Origin: Flavobacterium shii
GTDB taxonomy: Bacteria; Bacteroidota; Bacteroidia; Flavobacteriales; Flavobacteriaceae
Length of the DNA stretch: 64,000 nt
Assembly (NCBI RefSeq): GCF_025847235.1
Contig: NZ_JAOZEW010000006.1
Coordinates: 62,001-126,000, forward strand
Direction of reading: 5' to 3'
Positions 38,517 through 48,807 of this stretch are shown here, piece after piece; position 1 is the first letter of the stretch; each line of letters opens with the position of its first letter. Below the pieces are notes generated by a model. It saw nothing but the letters and a program-made list of their open reading frames with translations, was not told the origin of the DNA and did not search any database. The position numbers and the translations under genes were made by a program.

Positions 38517-41500
38517 ATGGAAAAACTTAAGCTTTTATTGTTAGCCTTTTTTCTGGGCTTCTCAATTAGTTCATGGGCACAAAAAACTGAAATATCAGGT
38601 GTGGTTCTGGATGAGAAGAGCATGCCATTACCCGCAGCCAATGTGCTCGAAAGTGGTACTTCGAATAATATTGTAACAGATTTTGACGGGAAATTCAAAG
38701 TGACTGTTTCAAATAGAAATGCTACACTGATTATTTCTTTTATAGGATTTGATGAACAGCGTGTTAAACTGGACGGATCAAAAACAAATTACACTATTAA
38801 ATTAATTTCAAGTTCTACAAATTTAGAACAAGTTGTGGTGATGGGTTATGGAAAAGGATCCCGTAAAAATTTAACAACTTCTGTTGCTTCTATAAAAGGG
38901 GATCAACTCAATAGAGGAGTAATCAGTGATGTTGGTCAAATGTTACAAGGTAAAGTTTCTGGGCTTAACGTTTCTACAAGTGGAGATCCTACGAGGCAAG
39001 CTTCGGTGGTTTTGCGTGGAGCATCAACATTAAATGGCTCTCAGGGACCTTTTTATGTTGTAGATGGTATTCCGGGTGTCGATATTTCGGTTATTGCATC
39101 AGAAGATATTGTTACTATTGATGTTTTGAAAGATGCTGCAGCAACGGCTATTTATGGAAACCGTGCTTCCAATGGAGTAATTATGGTAACTACTAAAAAA
39201 GGAAGTAAAGACAGAACTCAAATTACGTATAGCAATTATTTTGGTGTTGAGAATGTTTCGAACCAACTTAACATGATGAATGCAGATCAATTGAGAGCAT
39301 TTACAACAAAGAATAATTTAAATTTTACTCCCGAAAATGATAAAGGAGCAAATACAGATTGGCAAAAAGCAATCCTTAGAGGTTCCGGAGCACAATCAAG
39401 CAGTCATAATCTTTCTCTAAGTGGAGGTGCTGAGCATGGCAACTATTTTGCAAGTATAACGGCTTTAAACAAGGAAGGAGTTCTTTTGGGGAGTGATTTC
39501 TCAAGAATAATTGCGCGTTTAAATGTTGAGCAATTTGCTTTTGATGATAACTTAAAAATAGGTATAAATGTAACCAATTCGAATAGTAAGTATACAAATG
39601 TTCCCCAGCGTAACACGGCACTTCAGCAATCAGTAAATCACTTGCCGGTTTCACCAATTAGAAATGCAGATGGATCATTTTTCGAAAATTTCGTCCAAAC
39701 CAGTTATTTTAATCCTGTTGCTTTAATTGAGCATGGAGTTGACGATACGAAAACCAACAATTTTGTTGGAAGTCTTACCGCAGAAGTAAAACTTCCTTAT
39801 GGATTCTCCTATAATTTAAATTTATCGTATCAACAATTAAATTCATTACACGGAGAGTTTTATGATAGTTATTATCAGCAGTATAATAGTGCTTCTTTCT
39901 ACAATAATCCAGATCCGCCTCAGGTAAAGCAATTAGTGAATTTTGGTGTAAACGGATCAGCAGTGAGAAATTCATACCAAAACAGTAATACTATAATAGA
40001 GAGTTTTTTAAACTGGGATAAAACTTTTGGCAACCACAAAATTAAAGCGGTAATTGGTTATTCATGGCAGGAAGATGTTCTTGGAGATGGATTTCAGGCT
40101 ACAGCAACTAATTTTCCTGTAGATAATGTGAGTTATAATAACCTTGCTTTAAGCAATTATACTTCTGTTAATGGTTATGTTGTAAATTTTGGAGATAGTA
40201 AAGCATACCAAAAAAGACGTTTGATTTCTCAATTTGCACGTTTAAATTATAATTACAAAGACAAATATCTTTTGCAGGGAACCATAAGAAGAGACGGAGG
40301 TTCTGTATTTGGCGCCAATAATCAGTGGGGTTATTTTCCCTCAGTAGGTGGTGCCTGGAGAATAGATAAAGAAGGGTTCATGAAAGATCAAAGGGTTTTT
40401 AATGATTTAAAACTTCGTGTTAGTTATGGACAGACGGGTAATTCATCAGGATTTAATGCCTATACATCTCAATTTATTTCAGGAAGCCTTGGCACATTCT
40501 ACTATAACGGACAACAAGTTGGGGCTTATGGACCAAATCAGGCTGCGAATCCAGATCTAAAATGGGAAAAAACAGCAACAAAAAATATTGGTCTTGATTT
40601 TACCATATTAAAAGGAAGAGTATCTGGTTCTGTAGATGTGTATGACAAGAAAACAACAGATATGATTTTTAACTATGCTGTAAATCCGGTATTAGTGCCA
40701 GTAGGAACAATTGTAGCCAATGGTGGTAATATGTCTAATCGTGGAATTGAAGGTTCTTTGAATATTAACGCCATTAAAACTAGAAATTTCAGCTGGTCAA
40801 CGACCTTGAATGGTTCAACTAATAAAAATGTGATCACAAAATTGAAGAATCCATTATTTGTTGGAGGAGATTCAATACGCAGAGTTCAGCCTGATGGTGG
40901 TGGACAGACAGGAAGTACTTTACAAATTTTTAAAGAAGGAAAACCTCTGGGGCAATTCTTTACGCTTCAGTATGCAGGAAAAAATGCTAATGGTGTTTCT
41001 CAATATGTTGCTAAAGACGGTAGTTTAACAACCAATCCTGCCATTGGTACAGATTATCATTATGCAGGAAGTGCGCAGCCTAAATTTTTATTGGGATGGG
41101 ATAATAATTTCACCTACAAAAAATTTGATTTGAATATCTTCTTCCGAGGAGTATTCGGAAATAAAATTTTCAACGCAACCCGAGCCGATTTATTCAGACC
41201 GAGTACCGCAATGACAACCAATATCCTTGTAGATGCCCAAAATGAATCGCCCAATGATTTAAATGCCTACAAGTATTCAACACGCTTTATAGAAGACGGA
41301 AGTTACCTTAGATTAGACAATTTAACTTTAGGATATGATTTTGGTAAAGTGGGTAAATACATCAAAAAGATCCGTGTTTACGAAACTATAAATAACCTGT
41401 TTGTTATTACCAAATATTCAGGAATTGACCCAGAAGTAGAACAAGGAGGAACTGCTCCAGGTGTAGATTCAAATAACTTCTATCCCAAAACCAGAACCTT

Positions 41501-41528
41501 TTTGTTTGGTTTAAATGTGATATTCTAA
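38517..41528 (+). CDS. SusC/RagA-type TonB-linked outer membrane receptor 2
   Basis: The 1003-residue protein has a signal peptide ending at SSWAQ, a CarboxypepD_reg-like domain (about 23-100, SGVVLDEKSMPLPAANV), a plug with QVVVMGYG and the signature FYVVDGIPGVD, and a barrel ending in NVIF. It is clearly different from SusC 1. Repeated GxxNG and aromatic strands in the second half are normal for the family. It imports PUL 2 oligosaccharides with the SusD that follows 18 bp later. Operator B directly upstream supports control by the local hybrid regulator. Confidence 0.95.
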   Translation: MEKLKLLLLAFFLGFSISSWAQKTEISGVVLDEKSMPLPAANVLESGTSNNIVTDFDGKFKVTVSNRNATLIISFIGFDEQRVKLDGSKTNYTIKLISSSTNLEQVVVMGYGKGSRKNLTTSVASIKGDQLNRGVISDVGQMLQGKVSGLNVSTSGDPTRQASVVLRGASTLNGSQGPFYVVDGIPGVDISVIASEDIVTIDVLKDAAATAIYGNRASNGVIMVTTKKGSKDRTQITYSNYFGVENVSNQLNMMNADQLRAFTTKNNLNFTPENDKGANTDWQKAILRGSGAQSSSHNLSLSGGAEHGNYFASITALNKEGVLLGSDFSRIIARLNVEQFAFDDNLKIGINVTNSNSKYTNVPQRNTALQQSVNHLPVSPIRNADGSFFENFVQTSYFNPVALIEHGVDDTKTNNFVGSLTAEVKLPYGFSYNLNLSYQQLNSLHGEFYDSYYQQYNSASFYNNPDPPQVKQLVNFGVNGSAVRNSYQNSNTIIESFLNWDKTFGNHKIKAVIGYSWQEDVLGDGFQATATNFPVDNVSYNNLALSNYTSVNGYVVNFGDSKAYQKRRLISQFARLNYNYKDKYLLQGTIRRDGGSVFGANNQWGYFPSVGGAWRIDKEGFMKDQRVFNDLKLRVSYGQTGNSSGFNAYTSQFISGSLGTFYYNGQQVGAYGPNQAANPDLKWEKTATKNIGLDFTILKGRVSGSVDVYDKKTTDMIFNYAVNPVLVPVGTIVANGGNMSNRGIEGSLNINAIKTRNFSWSTTLNGSTNKNVITKLKNPLFVGGDSIRRVQPDGGGQTGSTLQIFKEGKPLGQFFTLQYAGKNANGVSQYVAKDGSLTTNPAIGTDYHYAGSAQPKFLLGWDNNFTYKKFDLNIFFRGVFGNKIFNATRADLFRPSTAMTTNILVDAQNESPNDLNAYKYSTRFIEDGSYLRLDNLTLGYDFGKVGKYIKKIRVYETINNLFVITKYSGIDPEVEQGGTAPGVDSNNFYPKTRTFLFGLNVIF

Positions 41529-41546
41529 AAATTAAATTCTAAAATC

Positions 41547-43163
41547 ATGAAAAATATATTAAAATATTTAGGACTTCCAGTACTATTGGTTGGTTTATTA
41601 TGGTCTTGTGATGATCTTGATGTGCCAATTACAACGCAGCTTACACCAGATGTATTTCCTCAAAATTCCGCACAATATATACAGACAGCAGGTCCGGTAT
41701 ATGTGGCTTTTCGTGGTGAGTATTCATTTGCATGGTGGTTTACACAATCATTAAGTACAGATGAATCAATTATGCCGGCAAGAGGAGGGAATTGGTTCGA
41801 TAATCAGAATTACAGTATGTTACATTACCATGATTGGACACCAGACAACGGTTGGATCTCAAGTCTTTGGGATTGGTCGTCCAAAGTTATCGGAACTAGT
41901 AATCAGGCTATTTCTATTTTAGATAAAACAATGCCCGAAGGTTCTGATAAAACGACTATGATTTCAGAATTAAAAACCATGCGTGCCATTTCTTATTTTA
42001 TGCTTATGGACAGCTACGGAAATGTGCCATTAGATACTGTTTACGGAGATTTTACAGCTCATGCTAAATCAGACAGAAAAGATGTTTTTATTTTTATCGA
42101 AAAAGAATTAAAGAAAGCACTTCCTAATTTAAATCCGCTTTCAGGAATTACAACTTACGGAAGACCAAATAAGCAAACAGCAAATGCTCTACTGGCAAAA
42201 TTGTATTTGAATGCAGATGTTTATACAGGCTCTCAGCGTTATAATGATTGTATTGCAGCTTGCGATGCTGTTATTAATTCTGGATTATACATGATTGAAC
42301 CAAGAAGTACTTATCTTCAAATGTTTTACCCTACAAACGGACCACAAATGAAAGAGTTTATTTTTGCAGTTCCTTATGATGCTTCGGCTGTTACGGTAGG
42401 ATATAATGGTCAAATGTATCATGCCCGTTATGATGTTCCGCGTTCTGAAAGAGCAAAGTTTGGAATTTCTTTTACGCCTAGTGCACCAAGAAGTACTTTG
42501 CCAGAATTCTATGCGTATTTTAACGATGTTAATGATATTCGCAACAACCAATGGTTAACAGGTTTACAATTTATGAATGATGGTGTTACTCCTGTAACGG
42601 TTACTACGACAAAGAAAGGTTATGATCAGTTTTATACAGGATCAGATGGTAGTGCAGCTTATACATATCAGGTAAACTTAACGCCGGATATTATTCTTCG
42701 CCAGAATCCTGCTTTATTTGATTGTGGAAATGATGAAATTGCCTGGAATATGGGATATAGAAATATTAAATTTTATCCTGATGCTACTTCAACAAGTCGT
42801 AATCAAAATAATGATGTGCCTTTTTTACGTTATTCAGATGTTATCCTGATGAAAGCAGAAGCGATTCTTCGTGGAGGTAACGAAACTTTAGGTCAATCTG
42901 CTGTTTCACTGGTAAATATGGTACGTTCAAACAGAACTACTTCTGCAGCATGGGGTGGTGTTACTTTAGAAGAACTTTATCAGGAAAGAAGCCGCGAATT
43001 TGCACAGGAAGCCTGGCATAGAAACGATATGATTCGTTTTGGAAAATATGAAGGGCAATGGGGATTCAAAACAAACTCGGAGACGTATCGTCGCACTTTC
43101 CCGATTCCAACAAATGCTATGGTTCTAAATCCCGCGCTAACGCAGAATACTGGATATAACTAG
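41547..43163 (+). CDS. SusD/RagB-like surface glycan-binding lipoprotein 2
   Basis: The 538-residue lipoprotein has the lipobox LWSC (Cys21). It belongs to the classical SusD/RagB branch: DLDVPITTQLTPDVF start, TMRAISYFMLMDSYGNVPLDT as the conserved TPR segment (about 145-165), ALLAKLYLNADVYTG, and the C-terminal ERSREFAQEAWHRNDMIRFGK motif. The partner is SusC 2. A terminator follows 48 bp later. Confidence 0.95.
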   Translation: MKNILKYLGLPVLLVGLLWSCDDLDVPITTQLTPDVFPQNSAQYIQTAGPVYVAFRGEYSFAWWFTQSLSTDESIMPARGGNWFDNQNYSMLHYHDWTPDNGWISSLWDWSSKVIGTSNQAISILDKTMPEGSDKTTMISELKTMRAISYFMLMDSYGNVPLDTVYGDFTAHAKSDRKDVFIFIEKELKKALPNLNPLSGITTYGRPNKQTANALLAKLYLNADVYTGSQRYNDCIAACDAVINSGLYMIEPRSTYLQMFYPTNGPQMKEFIFAVPYDASAVTVGYNGQMYHARYDVPRSERAKFGISFTPSAPRSTLPEFYAYFNDVNDIRNNQWLTGLQFMNDGVTPVTVTTTKKGYDQFYTGSDGSAAYTYQVNLTPDIILRQNPALFDCGNDEIAWNMGYRNIKFYPDATSTSRNQNNDVPFLRYSDVILMKAEAILRGGNETLGQSAVSLVNMVRSNRTTSAAWGGVTLEELYQERSREFAQEAWHRNDMIRFGKYEGQWGFKTNSETYRRTFPIPTNAMVLNPALTQNTGYN

Positions 43164-43210
43164 GATTAATATTAATCTGAAAGCAATTTTCAAATAGATT
43201 ACAACTTTAT

Positions 43211-43248
43211 AAAAAGGAGAAGAGGACTAAAATTCCTTCTCCTTTTTT
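43211..43248 (+). terminator. Intrinsic terminator after SusD 2
   Basis: AAAAAGGAGAAG and CTTCTCCTTTTT form a 12-bp stem with a 13-nt loop, followed by T's. It probably lowers expression of the downstream enzymes relative to SusCD. Confidence 0.8.
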
Positions 43249-43360
43249 GTTAAAAGCCAGATTGTCTATGTTGATTTTTAATGCTGCATTTTCAAACCTG
43301 GGAAAATGATGACAGCGTAATAAACAAAAGTGTAGTCCCTTATCAATACAATTAGAATAG

Positions 43361-45673
43361 ATGAAACCGGATAAAATTTATAAAATAAGCCGTATAGGAA
43401 TAAGTTTTTTTCTTATTTTTTTAGTGTCATGTAAAACCGAAAAAAATGCTGTTATAAAAAATAAATCATTTGTAGATAAGGTATATCCTCAGCTCGATAC
43501 GGATAATTCAAGATGGTTTTTCTTTTCATCGGCAAGTCGCCCGTTTGGTATGGTTAATTTAAGTCCCGATACCGAAATCAACAGCGATTGGGGAGGCGGA
43601 TACAAGTACACTACAGATACTATAAAAGGTTTCAGTCATATTCATGAATGGCAAATGTCTGGGGTTTCTGTAATGCCATTAACGATTTCTACTGCCAATA
43701 AAAAAAGTGTTTTCACTGATTTTTATTCTAAATTCAGTCATGAAAACGAAAAAATAACTCCGGGTTATCATTTCTTATTCTTAGATAAGTATCAGATAAC
43801 TGCGGAACTTACCAGTACAAAAAGAGTTGGTTTTCATCGTTATACATTTCCCGATAATGCTCAAAAAGCGGTTCTTTTTAATTTAAATACGATCTTGGGA
43901 CCTTGTGATAATACAAACGGAATAATTGAGAAAAACAGTGATTATGAATTTTCAGGATCATTAGTATTGAGTACCAATTTTAGACGTCCAAAACCCTTAA
44001 CGGTATTTTTTAAAATTAAATTTAATGCACCCATTGCTTCGATTGAACACGATAGTAGCACCAATAATTATTTGGTGAACTTAAACAAAGCCGATAAAAC
44101 GGTATTAATGAAAGTAGGGATTTCATATACTTCGGTGGAAAATGCCAGTAATAATATGGAGCAGGAACTACCTCATTGGGATTTTGACAAAGTAGTTACA
44201 GATTCTAAAAAAGAATGGAATAATTTGCTGGGCAGAATTGAAGTCGAAGGTGGAACAGCAACAGATCAAAGACGATTTTACACAGATCTCTGGCATGCTT
44301 TGCAGGGAAGAAAAATGATTAGCGATGTAAATGGTGCCTATCCCGATAATACCGGAGACAAATTTAGAATCGGACAATTGCCTTTAAATAAAGAAGGAAA
44401 ACCTAAATTTAATCAATACAATTCGGACTCATTTTGGGGTGCACAATGGACAATAAATACACTTTGGGGACTTGCTTATCCTGAAATTATGGGAGAATTT
44501 GTACAGTCGTTAATGCAATATTATAAAGATGGCGGTATGATTCCGCGTGGGCCATCCGGAGGCAATGATACCTTTGTAATGACAGGAGCTTCAACGACAC
44601 CTTTTATTGTTAGTGCGATTCAAAAAGGAATTATAACAGAAGATTTAGAAAATATTTATACCGCACTCAAAAAAAACCATATGCTCAATGGTATTATGGG
44701 AAAAGCAGGTTATGAACATAATACGGATAGTGGTGGAGGATTAAAGTATTATATCAATAATGGTTTTGTTCCTTATCCGATTCCCGAAGGTGAATTTGGA
44801 AGCCATCAGGACGGCGCGAGTCAAACATTAGAATACGCCTATCAAGATTGGACATTAGCACAATTGGCTAAGAAATTAAAGCATGATGACGACTATAATT
44901 ACTTTATGGCAAGAGCCAAAAATTTCCAAAATGTTTTTGATAAAACAACAGGTTGGATGCGTCCTAAAAATGTAAACGGAAAGTGGCTTGAAAATTTTGA
45001 TCCATATCAGTATGAACATGGTTTTATAGAATCTAATGGTGCACAATCGACTTGGTTTGTGCCTCATGATATTAACGGTTTAGTAGCGTTGATGGGTGGC
45101 AAAGAAAAAGCGGTAGAAAAATTAAACAGTCAGTTTGAAGAGGCTCAAAAATTAAAATTTACTTCCGGTACTTCACATGATGCCGAGTTGCATCCCGAAT
45201 TCAGCCGTATTCCGATAAATTTTGGCAATCAGCCTTCGATACAAGCCTCCTTTATTTTTAATTTTTTAGGAAGACCAGATTTAACACAGTATTGGACAAG
45301 AAATGTAGTGAAAGAAACCTTCAGCGGATTGTCTCCAAGTACAGGTTATAACGGAGATGAAGATCAGGGATTAATGGGAAGCTTGAATGTATTGCTTAAA
45401 ATTGGTTTGTTTCAAATGAACGGTGGTACAGAGGCAAATCCTGAATACCAGATAGGAAGTCCGATATTTAATAAAGTGTCCATTCAATTAAATCCGGATT
45501 ATTATAAAGGCAAAAAGTTTGTTATTAATGCCAATAATAATAGTGCTTCAAATATTTATATTGATGCAATAAAATATAATAATTTACCGGTACAAAACTT
45601 CCATGTTTCTCATCAGGATATTACAGATGGTGGAGAATTAAATTTGGAAATGTCAAGTACGCCAAAGCGTTAA
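43361..45673 (+). CDS. Divergent GH92-family lipoprotein (copy 2)
   Basis: The 770-residue protein has a lipobox (VSC, Cys24). The GH92 fold is evident from FVDKVYPQLDTDNSRWFFFSS at the N-terminus, IESNGAQSTWFVPHD (general-acid Glu conserved) and the C-terminal beta domain. Two motifs are altered: the usual NEP is NQP (Gln624), and GNDDxGxxSAW is NGDEDQGLMGSLN, which keeps Asp668 but loses Ser-Ala-Trp. These changes suggest another linkage specificity, or reduced activity. It is an outer-membrane protein, so it may act at the surface before SusCD 2 import. No operator of the 21/26 type precedes it. Confidence 0.85.
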   Translation: MKPDKIYKISRIGISFFLIFLVSCKTEKNAVIKNKSFVDKVYPQLDTDNSRWFFFSSASRPFGMVNLSPDTEINSDWGGGYKYTTDTIKGFSHIHEWQMSGVSVMPLTISTANKKSVFTDFYSKFSHENEKITPGYHFLFLDKYQITAELTSTKRVGFHRYTFPDNAQKAVLFNLNTILGPCDNTNGIIEKNSDYEFSGSLVLSTNFRRPKPLTVFFKIKFNAPIASIEHDSSTNNYLVNLNKADKTVLMKVGISYTSVENASNNMEQELPHWDFDKVVTDSKKEWNNLLGRIEVEGGTATDQRRFYTDLWHALQGRKMISDVNGAYPDNTGDKFRIGQLPLNKEGKPKFNQYNSDSFWGAQWTINTLWGLAYPEIMGEFVQSLMQYYKDGGMIPRGPSGGNDTFVMTGASTTPFIVSAIQKGIITEDLENIYTALKKNHMLNGIMGKAGYEHNTDSGGGLKYYINNGFVPYPIPEGEFGSHQDGASQTLEYAYQDWTLAQLAKKLKHDDDYNYFMARAKNFQNVFDKTTGWMRPKNVNGKWLENFDPYQYEHGFIESNGAQSTWFVPHDINGLVALMGGKEKAVEKLNSQFEEAQKLKFTSGTSHDAELHPEFSRIPINFGNQPSIQASFIFNFLGRPDLTQYWTRNVVKETFSGLSPSTGYNGDEDQGLMGSLNVLLKIGLFQMNGGTEANPEYQIGSPIFNKVSIQLNPDYYKGKKFVINANNNSASNIYIDAIKYNNLPVQNFHVSHQDITDGGELNLEMSSTPKR

Positions 45674-45686
45674 GTTTTCTATTAAC

Positions 45687-45732
45687 ACATAGAAATGTCT
45701 TTTTTAAACTTAGAGAATTGATGTTTCTATGT
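45687..45732. repeat. Short inverted-repeat element between the two GH92 genes
   Basis: ACATAGAAA (45687-45695) and TTTCTATGT (45724-45732) are perfectly complementary. The internal sequence, read on the minus strand, contains TTAAAAAAGACATTTC, shared (one mismatch) with the larger element at 61069-61207. It appears to be a small member of the same dispersed repeat family. Confidence 0.5.
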
Positions 45733-45800
45733 ATTAAATAAAATTCATGCAAGTTGTAACCGTTTATTAAAAAAATAACACCTGATAAAGAAATAAGGAA

Positions 45801-48077
45801 ATGAAATTATTTATTAAGATTATAACTTTTTTTGTAATAGCATTATGCTGTACCATTGAGATTAATGCCCAAAAGCAGCTTCATAATTACGTAGATCCCA
45901 TGATAGGATCAGAAGGAGTTGGTAGGGTTTTTATCGGACCTTCATGTCCATACGGAATGGTAAAACCAAGTCCGGATTGTACTGTTAATCCTAATAGTGG
46001 ATGGCTTTCAATACCAAAAGAAGTAACAGGATTTAGTCAGGTTCATGTAAGTGGTACTGGCGGTGGACCTAAATATGGAAACATTCAGATTATGCCTTTT
46101 TCAGGAGCTTTAGATAAGCTGGATCAAACTTCGCATAGAGCAGAAGAAAATGTAAAGCTGGGCTATTATGAAACTGTTTTCAAAGAAAATCAGATAAAAA
46201 CAGAAATAACGACGGCTGAAAAAGTTTCTTTTTATCGCATTACCTATCCCAAAAATGCATCTAAAGGTTTAAAAATTGATCCGGGATTTTTTCTGGGAGA
46301 AGAAGCAATACCAGACGGAAGAGAAGCACAACAATTTGTAGGTTCTCAAATAGAAATTGTCTCTGATACAGAAGTTCGTGGTTACAGCAGAATTCGTGGC
46401 GGATGGAATAATGGTCGTGCCTATACCGTTTATTTTTGGGCAGTTTTTGACCAACCGATTGCAAAATATATAACATGGAAAGACGGAAAATTTTACAACA
46501 ATCAGTCAGCTCAATTTGATTCAGGGAAAAAAACGGCAGCACTATTTTCTTTTGGCAACGAAGGAAAACAAGAGCTTAATATTAAAATCGGAATTTCTTT
46601 TTTAAGTGAATTAAAAGCAAGAAATAATATAGAAGTAGAAATTCCACACTGGAATTTTAATACGGTTTTAGCGAACTTAGAAAATAAATGGGAAGAATTA
46701 TTAAGCTGCATCACACTTTCGGGAGATACATCCGAAGAATATAAAAAAATGTTTTACACCGGTTTGTATCACACCATGATAATGCCTGTAGACAGAACAG
46801 GAGAAAACCCATTATGGACAAACGATGAACCTTATTACGATGATTTTTATTGTATTTGGGATACTTTTAGAACTTCCAGTCCTTTGTTAACATTAATAGA
46901 TACCAAGCGTCAGGTCGAAATTGTAAATGCAATGTTAAACATTTATAAACGTGAAGGATATTTACCCGAAGGTCGCAGCGGAAACGATAATGGGCGTACA
47001 CAAGGCGGCTCTAATGCCGAGGTAGTCTTAGCCGATGCTTTTGTGAAAAACTTAAAAGGAATAGATTATGAATTGGCTTTGCAGGCAATGCTTAAAGATG
47101 CCACAGTACCACCAGGAGGAAATGAAGAAAAAGAAGGCAGAGGAGGATTATTAGATTATTTAAAATTAGGATATGTGCCATACGGTACAGATCGCGCAGG
47201 AAACAGAACAATTGATTATTCATATAACGACTATAATATTGCAACTGTAGCCAAAGGATTGAATCATATGAATTTGTACAATCAATACATAAAACAAGCA
47301 GATAACTGGCAAAATTTATGGCGTTCAGATTATGTAAATAACGGATCTACAGGATTTATTATGCCAAAAGACGCCTCAGGAAAATGGCTGGACGATGTAG
47401 TTTTTGGAGATTCAAAAATTCAAAAGCCTACATTCAGATATACTCCCGTTATCATTGAATCTCCTTGGTATGTATGCCATTGGTGTGTCTTTTTTTACGA
47501 AGGTAATTCATGGGAGTATTCATTAAGTATTCCGCATGATGTTCCCGAACTGATTCGTAAATCCGGAGGCGAAGTGGCTTTTAAAAAGAGACTGGATACT
47601 TTTTTTGACACTAAATTGTATAACATAGCCAATGAGCCGTCGTTTTTAACACCGTGTTTGTATCACTGGATAGGAAAACCCTATTTAAGCAGTGATAGGA
47701 TAAGAACCATTATAAAAGATAATTTCAATAGCTCGCATGAAGGTTTGCCTGGTAATGACGATTCAGGTGCGATGTCTTCCTGGTTGGCATTTCATATGAT
47801 GGGATTGTATCCCAATGCAGGTCAACCGTATTATTTATTGAATACGCCTTTAATTAAGGAAATAACTTTGCAGTTAGAAAACGGAAACTATTTTAAAATC
47901 TCGGCAAAAAAAATGAATGATAAAAACAGATATATAAAATCGGCATTATTAAACGGAAAGCAGTATAACAAAGCCTGGATTTTACACGAAGATCTTGCCA
48001 AAGGAGGGGAATTGATTCTCGAAATGGATTCAAAACCTTCGGCTTGGGGAACTACTATATTACCACCAACAAAATAA
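45801..48077 (+). CDS. Secreted GH92 alpha-mannosidase (copy 3)
   Basis: The 758-residue protein has a signal peptide (cleavage near EINAQ). GH92 signatures are canonical: HNYVDPMIGSEGVGRVFIGP at the mature start, YEGNSWEYSLSIPHD with the general-acid Glu, ANEPSF and GNDDSGAMSSW. It should be a periplasmic exo-alpha-mannosidase, complementing the lipoprotein GH92 upstream. It ends 10 bp before the next gene. Different signal types for the two GH92 proteins suggest sequential action on the surface and in the periplasm. Confidence 0.93.
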   Translation: MKLFIKIITFFVIALCCTIEINAQKQLHNYVDPMIGSEGVGRVFIGPSCPYGMVKPSPDCTVNPNSGWLSIPKEVTGFSQVHVSGTGGGPKYGNIQIMPFSGALDKLDQTSHRAEENVKLGYYETVFKENQIKTEITTAEKVSFYRITYPKNASKGLKIDPGFFLGEEAIPDGREAQQFVGSQIEIVSDTEVRGYSRIRGGWNNGRAYTVYFWAVFDQPIAKYITWKDGKFYNNQSAQFDSGKKTAALFSFGNEGKQELNIKIGISFLSELKARNNIEVEIPHWNFNTVLANLENKWEELLSCITLSGDTSEEYKKMFYTGLYHTMIMPVDRTGENPLWTNDEPYYDDFYCIWDTFRTSSPLLTLIDTKRQVEIVNAMLNIYKREGYLPEGRSGNDNGRTQGGSNAEVVLADAFVKNLKGIDYELALQAMLKDATVPPGGNEEKEGRGGLLDYLKLGYVPYGTDRAGNRTIDYSYNDYNIATVAKGLNHMNLYNQYIKQADNWQNLWRSDYVNNGSTGFIMPKDASGKWLDDVVFGDSKIQKPTFRYTPVIIESPWYVCHWCVFFYEGNSWEYSLSIPHDVPELIRKSGGEVAFKKRLDTFFDTKLYNIANEPSFLTPCLYHWIGKPYLSSDRIRTIIKDNFNSSHEGLPGNDDSGAMSSWLAFHMMGLYPNAGQPYYLLNTPLIKEITLQLENGNYFKISAKKMNDKNRYIKSALLNGKQYNKAWILHEDLAKGGELILEMDSKPSAWGTTILPPTK

Positions 48078-48087
48078 ACCGGCACAG

Positions 48088-48654
48088 ATGAAAAAGACCA
48101 TTTTAATCCTTCTTGTGTGTGCAATGCATCAGATAGGAACAGCTCAAAAATATATTCCAACCCTTAAAAATAATACAGAATTAAGTTATATCTGTAAACT
48201 TCATGGACAGACAAGAACTTTAACTCTGACTTCCAAAATTGCTAATGATAAATTGATTTTAGATTTAGATACTAGAGGCGTAAAAAGCAGTATTGTAATC
48301 CTGTCGGAAGCTTTAAAAAACGGAAATGCGCTAAGTTTTAATCAGGGAGAATATGAACCCGTTTTAAGCTTAAAACCTACAGAAACTTTCTTTATGATTT
48401 CACAGTCTGCATATCAGGATTTATTAAAAAACAACAAATTCATTTATAACAATACAACCTATGTATTAGATGAAAATCTTGCTAAAAACAGTGTTGAAAT
48501 AGAGGGGAAATTACTAGACAATTTACACGTAGTTGCACAGGTAGATGAAACTGAAATGTGGATTGTAAAAAATCCGGAATTTCCATTAATCTGCAAAATA
48601 ATTAAAAACCCATTAGGTATCAATTTCACATTAGTGAAAATAACAGATAATTAA
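48088..48654 (+). CDS. Secreted protein of unknown function in PUL 2
   Basis: I do not recognise this 188-residue protein. It has a signal peptide (MKKTILILLVCAMHQIGTAQ) and then a predicted all-beta mature part with alternating hydrophobic strands (LSYICKLHGQTRTLTLTSKI, KLILDLDTRG, TFFMISQSAY, VEIEGKLLDNLHVVAQ). No catalytic motif is obvious and only two Cys are in the mature part. It follows the GH92 gene by 10 bp and precedes a toroid-type enzyme by 153 bp, so it is probably part of the PUL 2 transcript. It might be a glycan-binding or accessory protein. Confidence 0.7.
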   Translation: MKKTILILLVCAMHQIGTAQKYIPTLKNNTELSYICKLHGQTRTLTLTSKIANDKLILDLDTRGVKSSIVILSEALKNGNALSFNQGEYEPVLSLKPTETFFMISQSAYQDLLKNNKFIYNNTTYVLDENLAKNSVEIEGKLLDNLHVVAQVDETEMWIVKNPEFPLICKIIKNPLGINFTLVKITDN

Positions 48655-48807
48655 TCCTCAAAGGTTTTTGTTGAGTTACCAAAAGCAAATAGGGATGGAA
48701 TATTAGGATTTGCTAAGGAGTTCTTTTGGGGCGACTGATCTTAACAACTAATATTAATTGGCCAAAAACAAAAACATCGTTTCACTCAAAACAATAAATA
48801 ACGACAT

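Noticed and set aside
43265..43293. TCTATG...TGCATTTT before the lipoprotein GH92 gene as a fourth operator
   Set aside because: The half-site spacing is 20 instead of 21 bp, the second half-site is poor and no TAnnTTTG follows at 26 bp.
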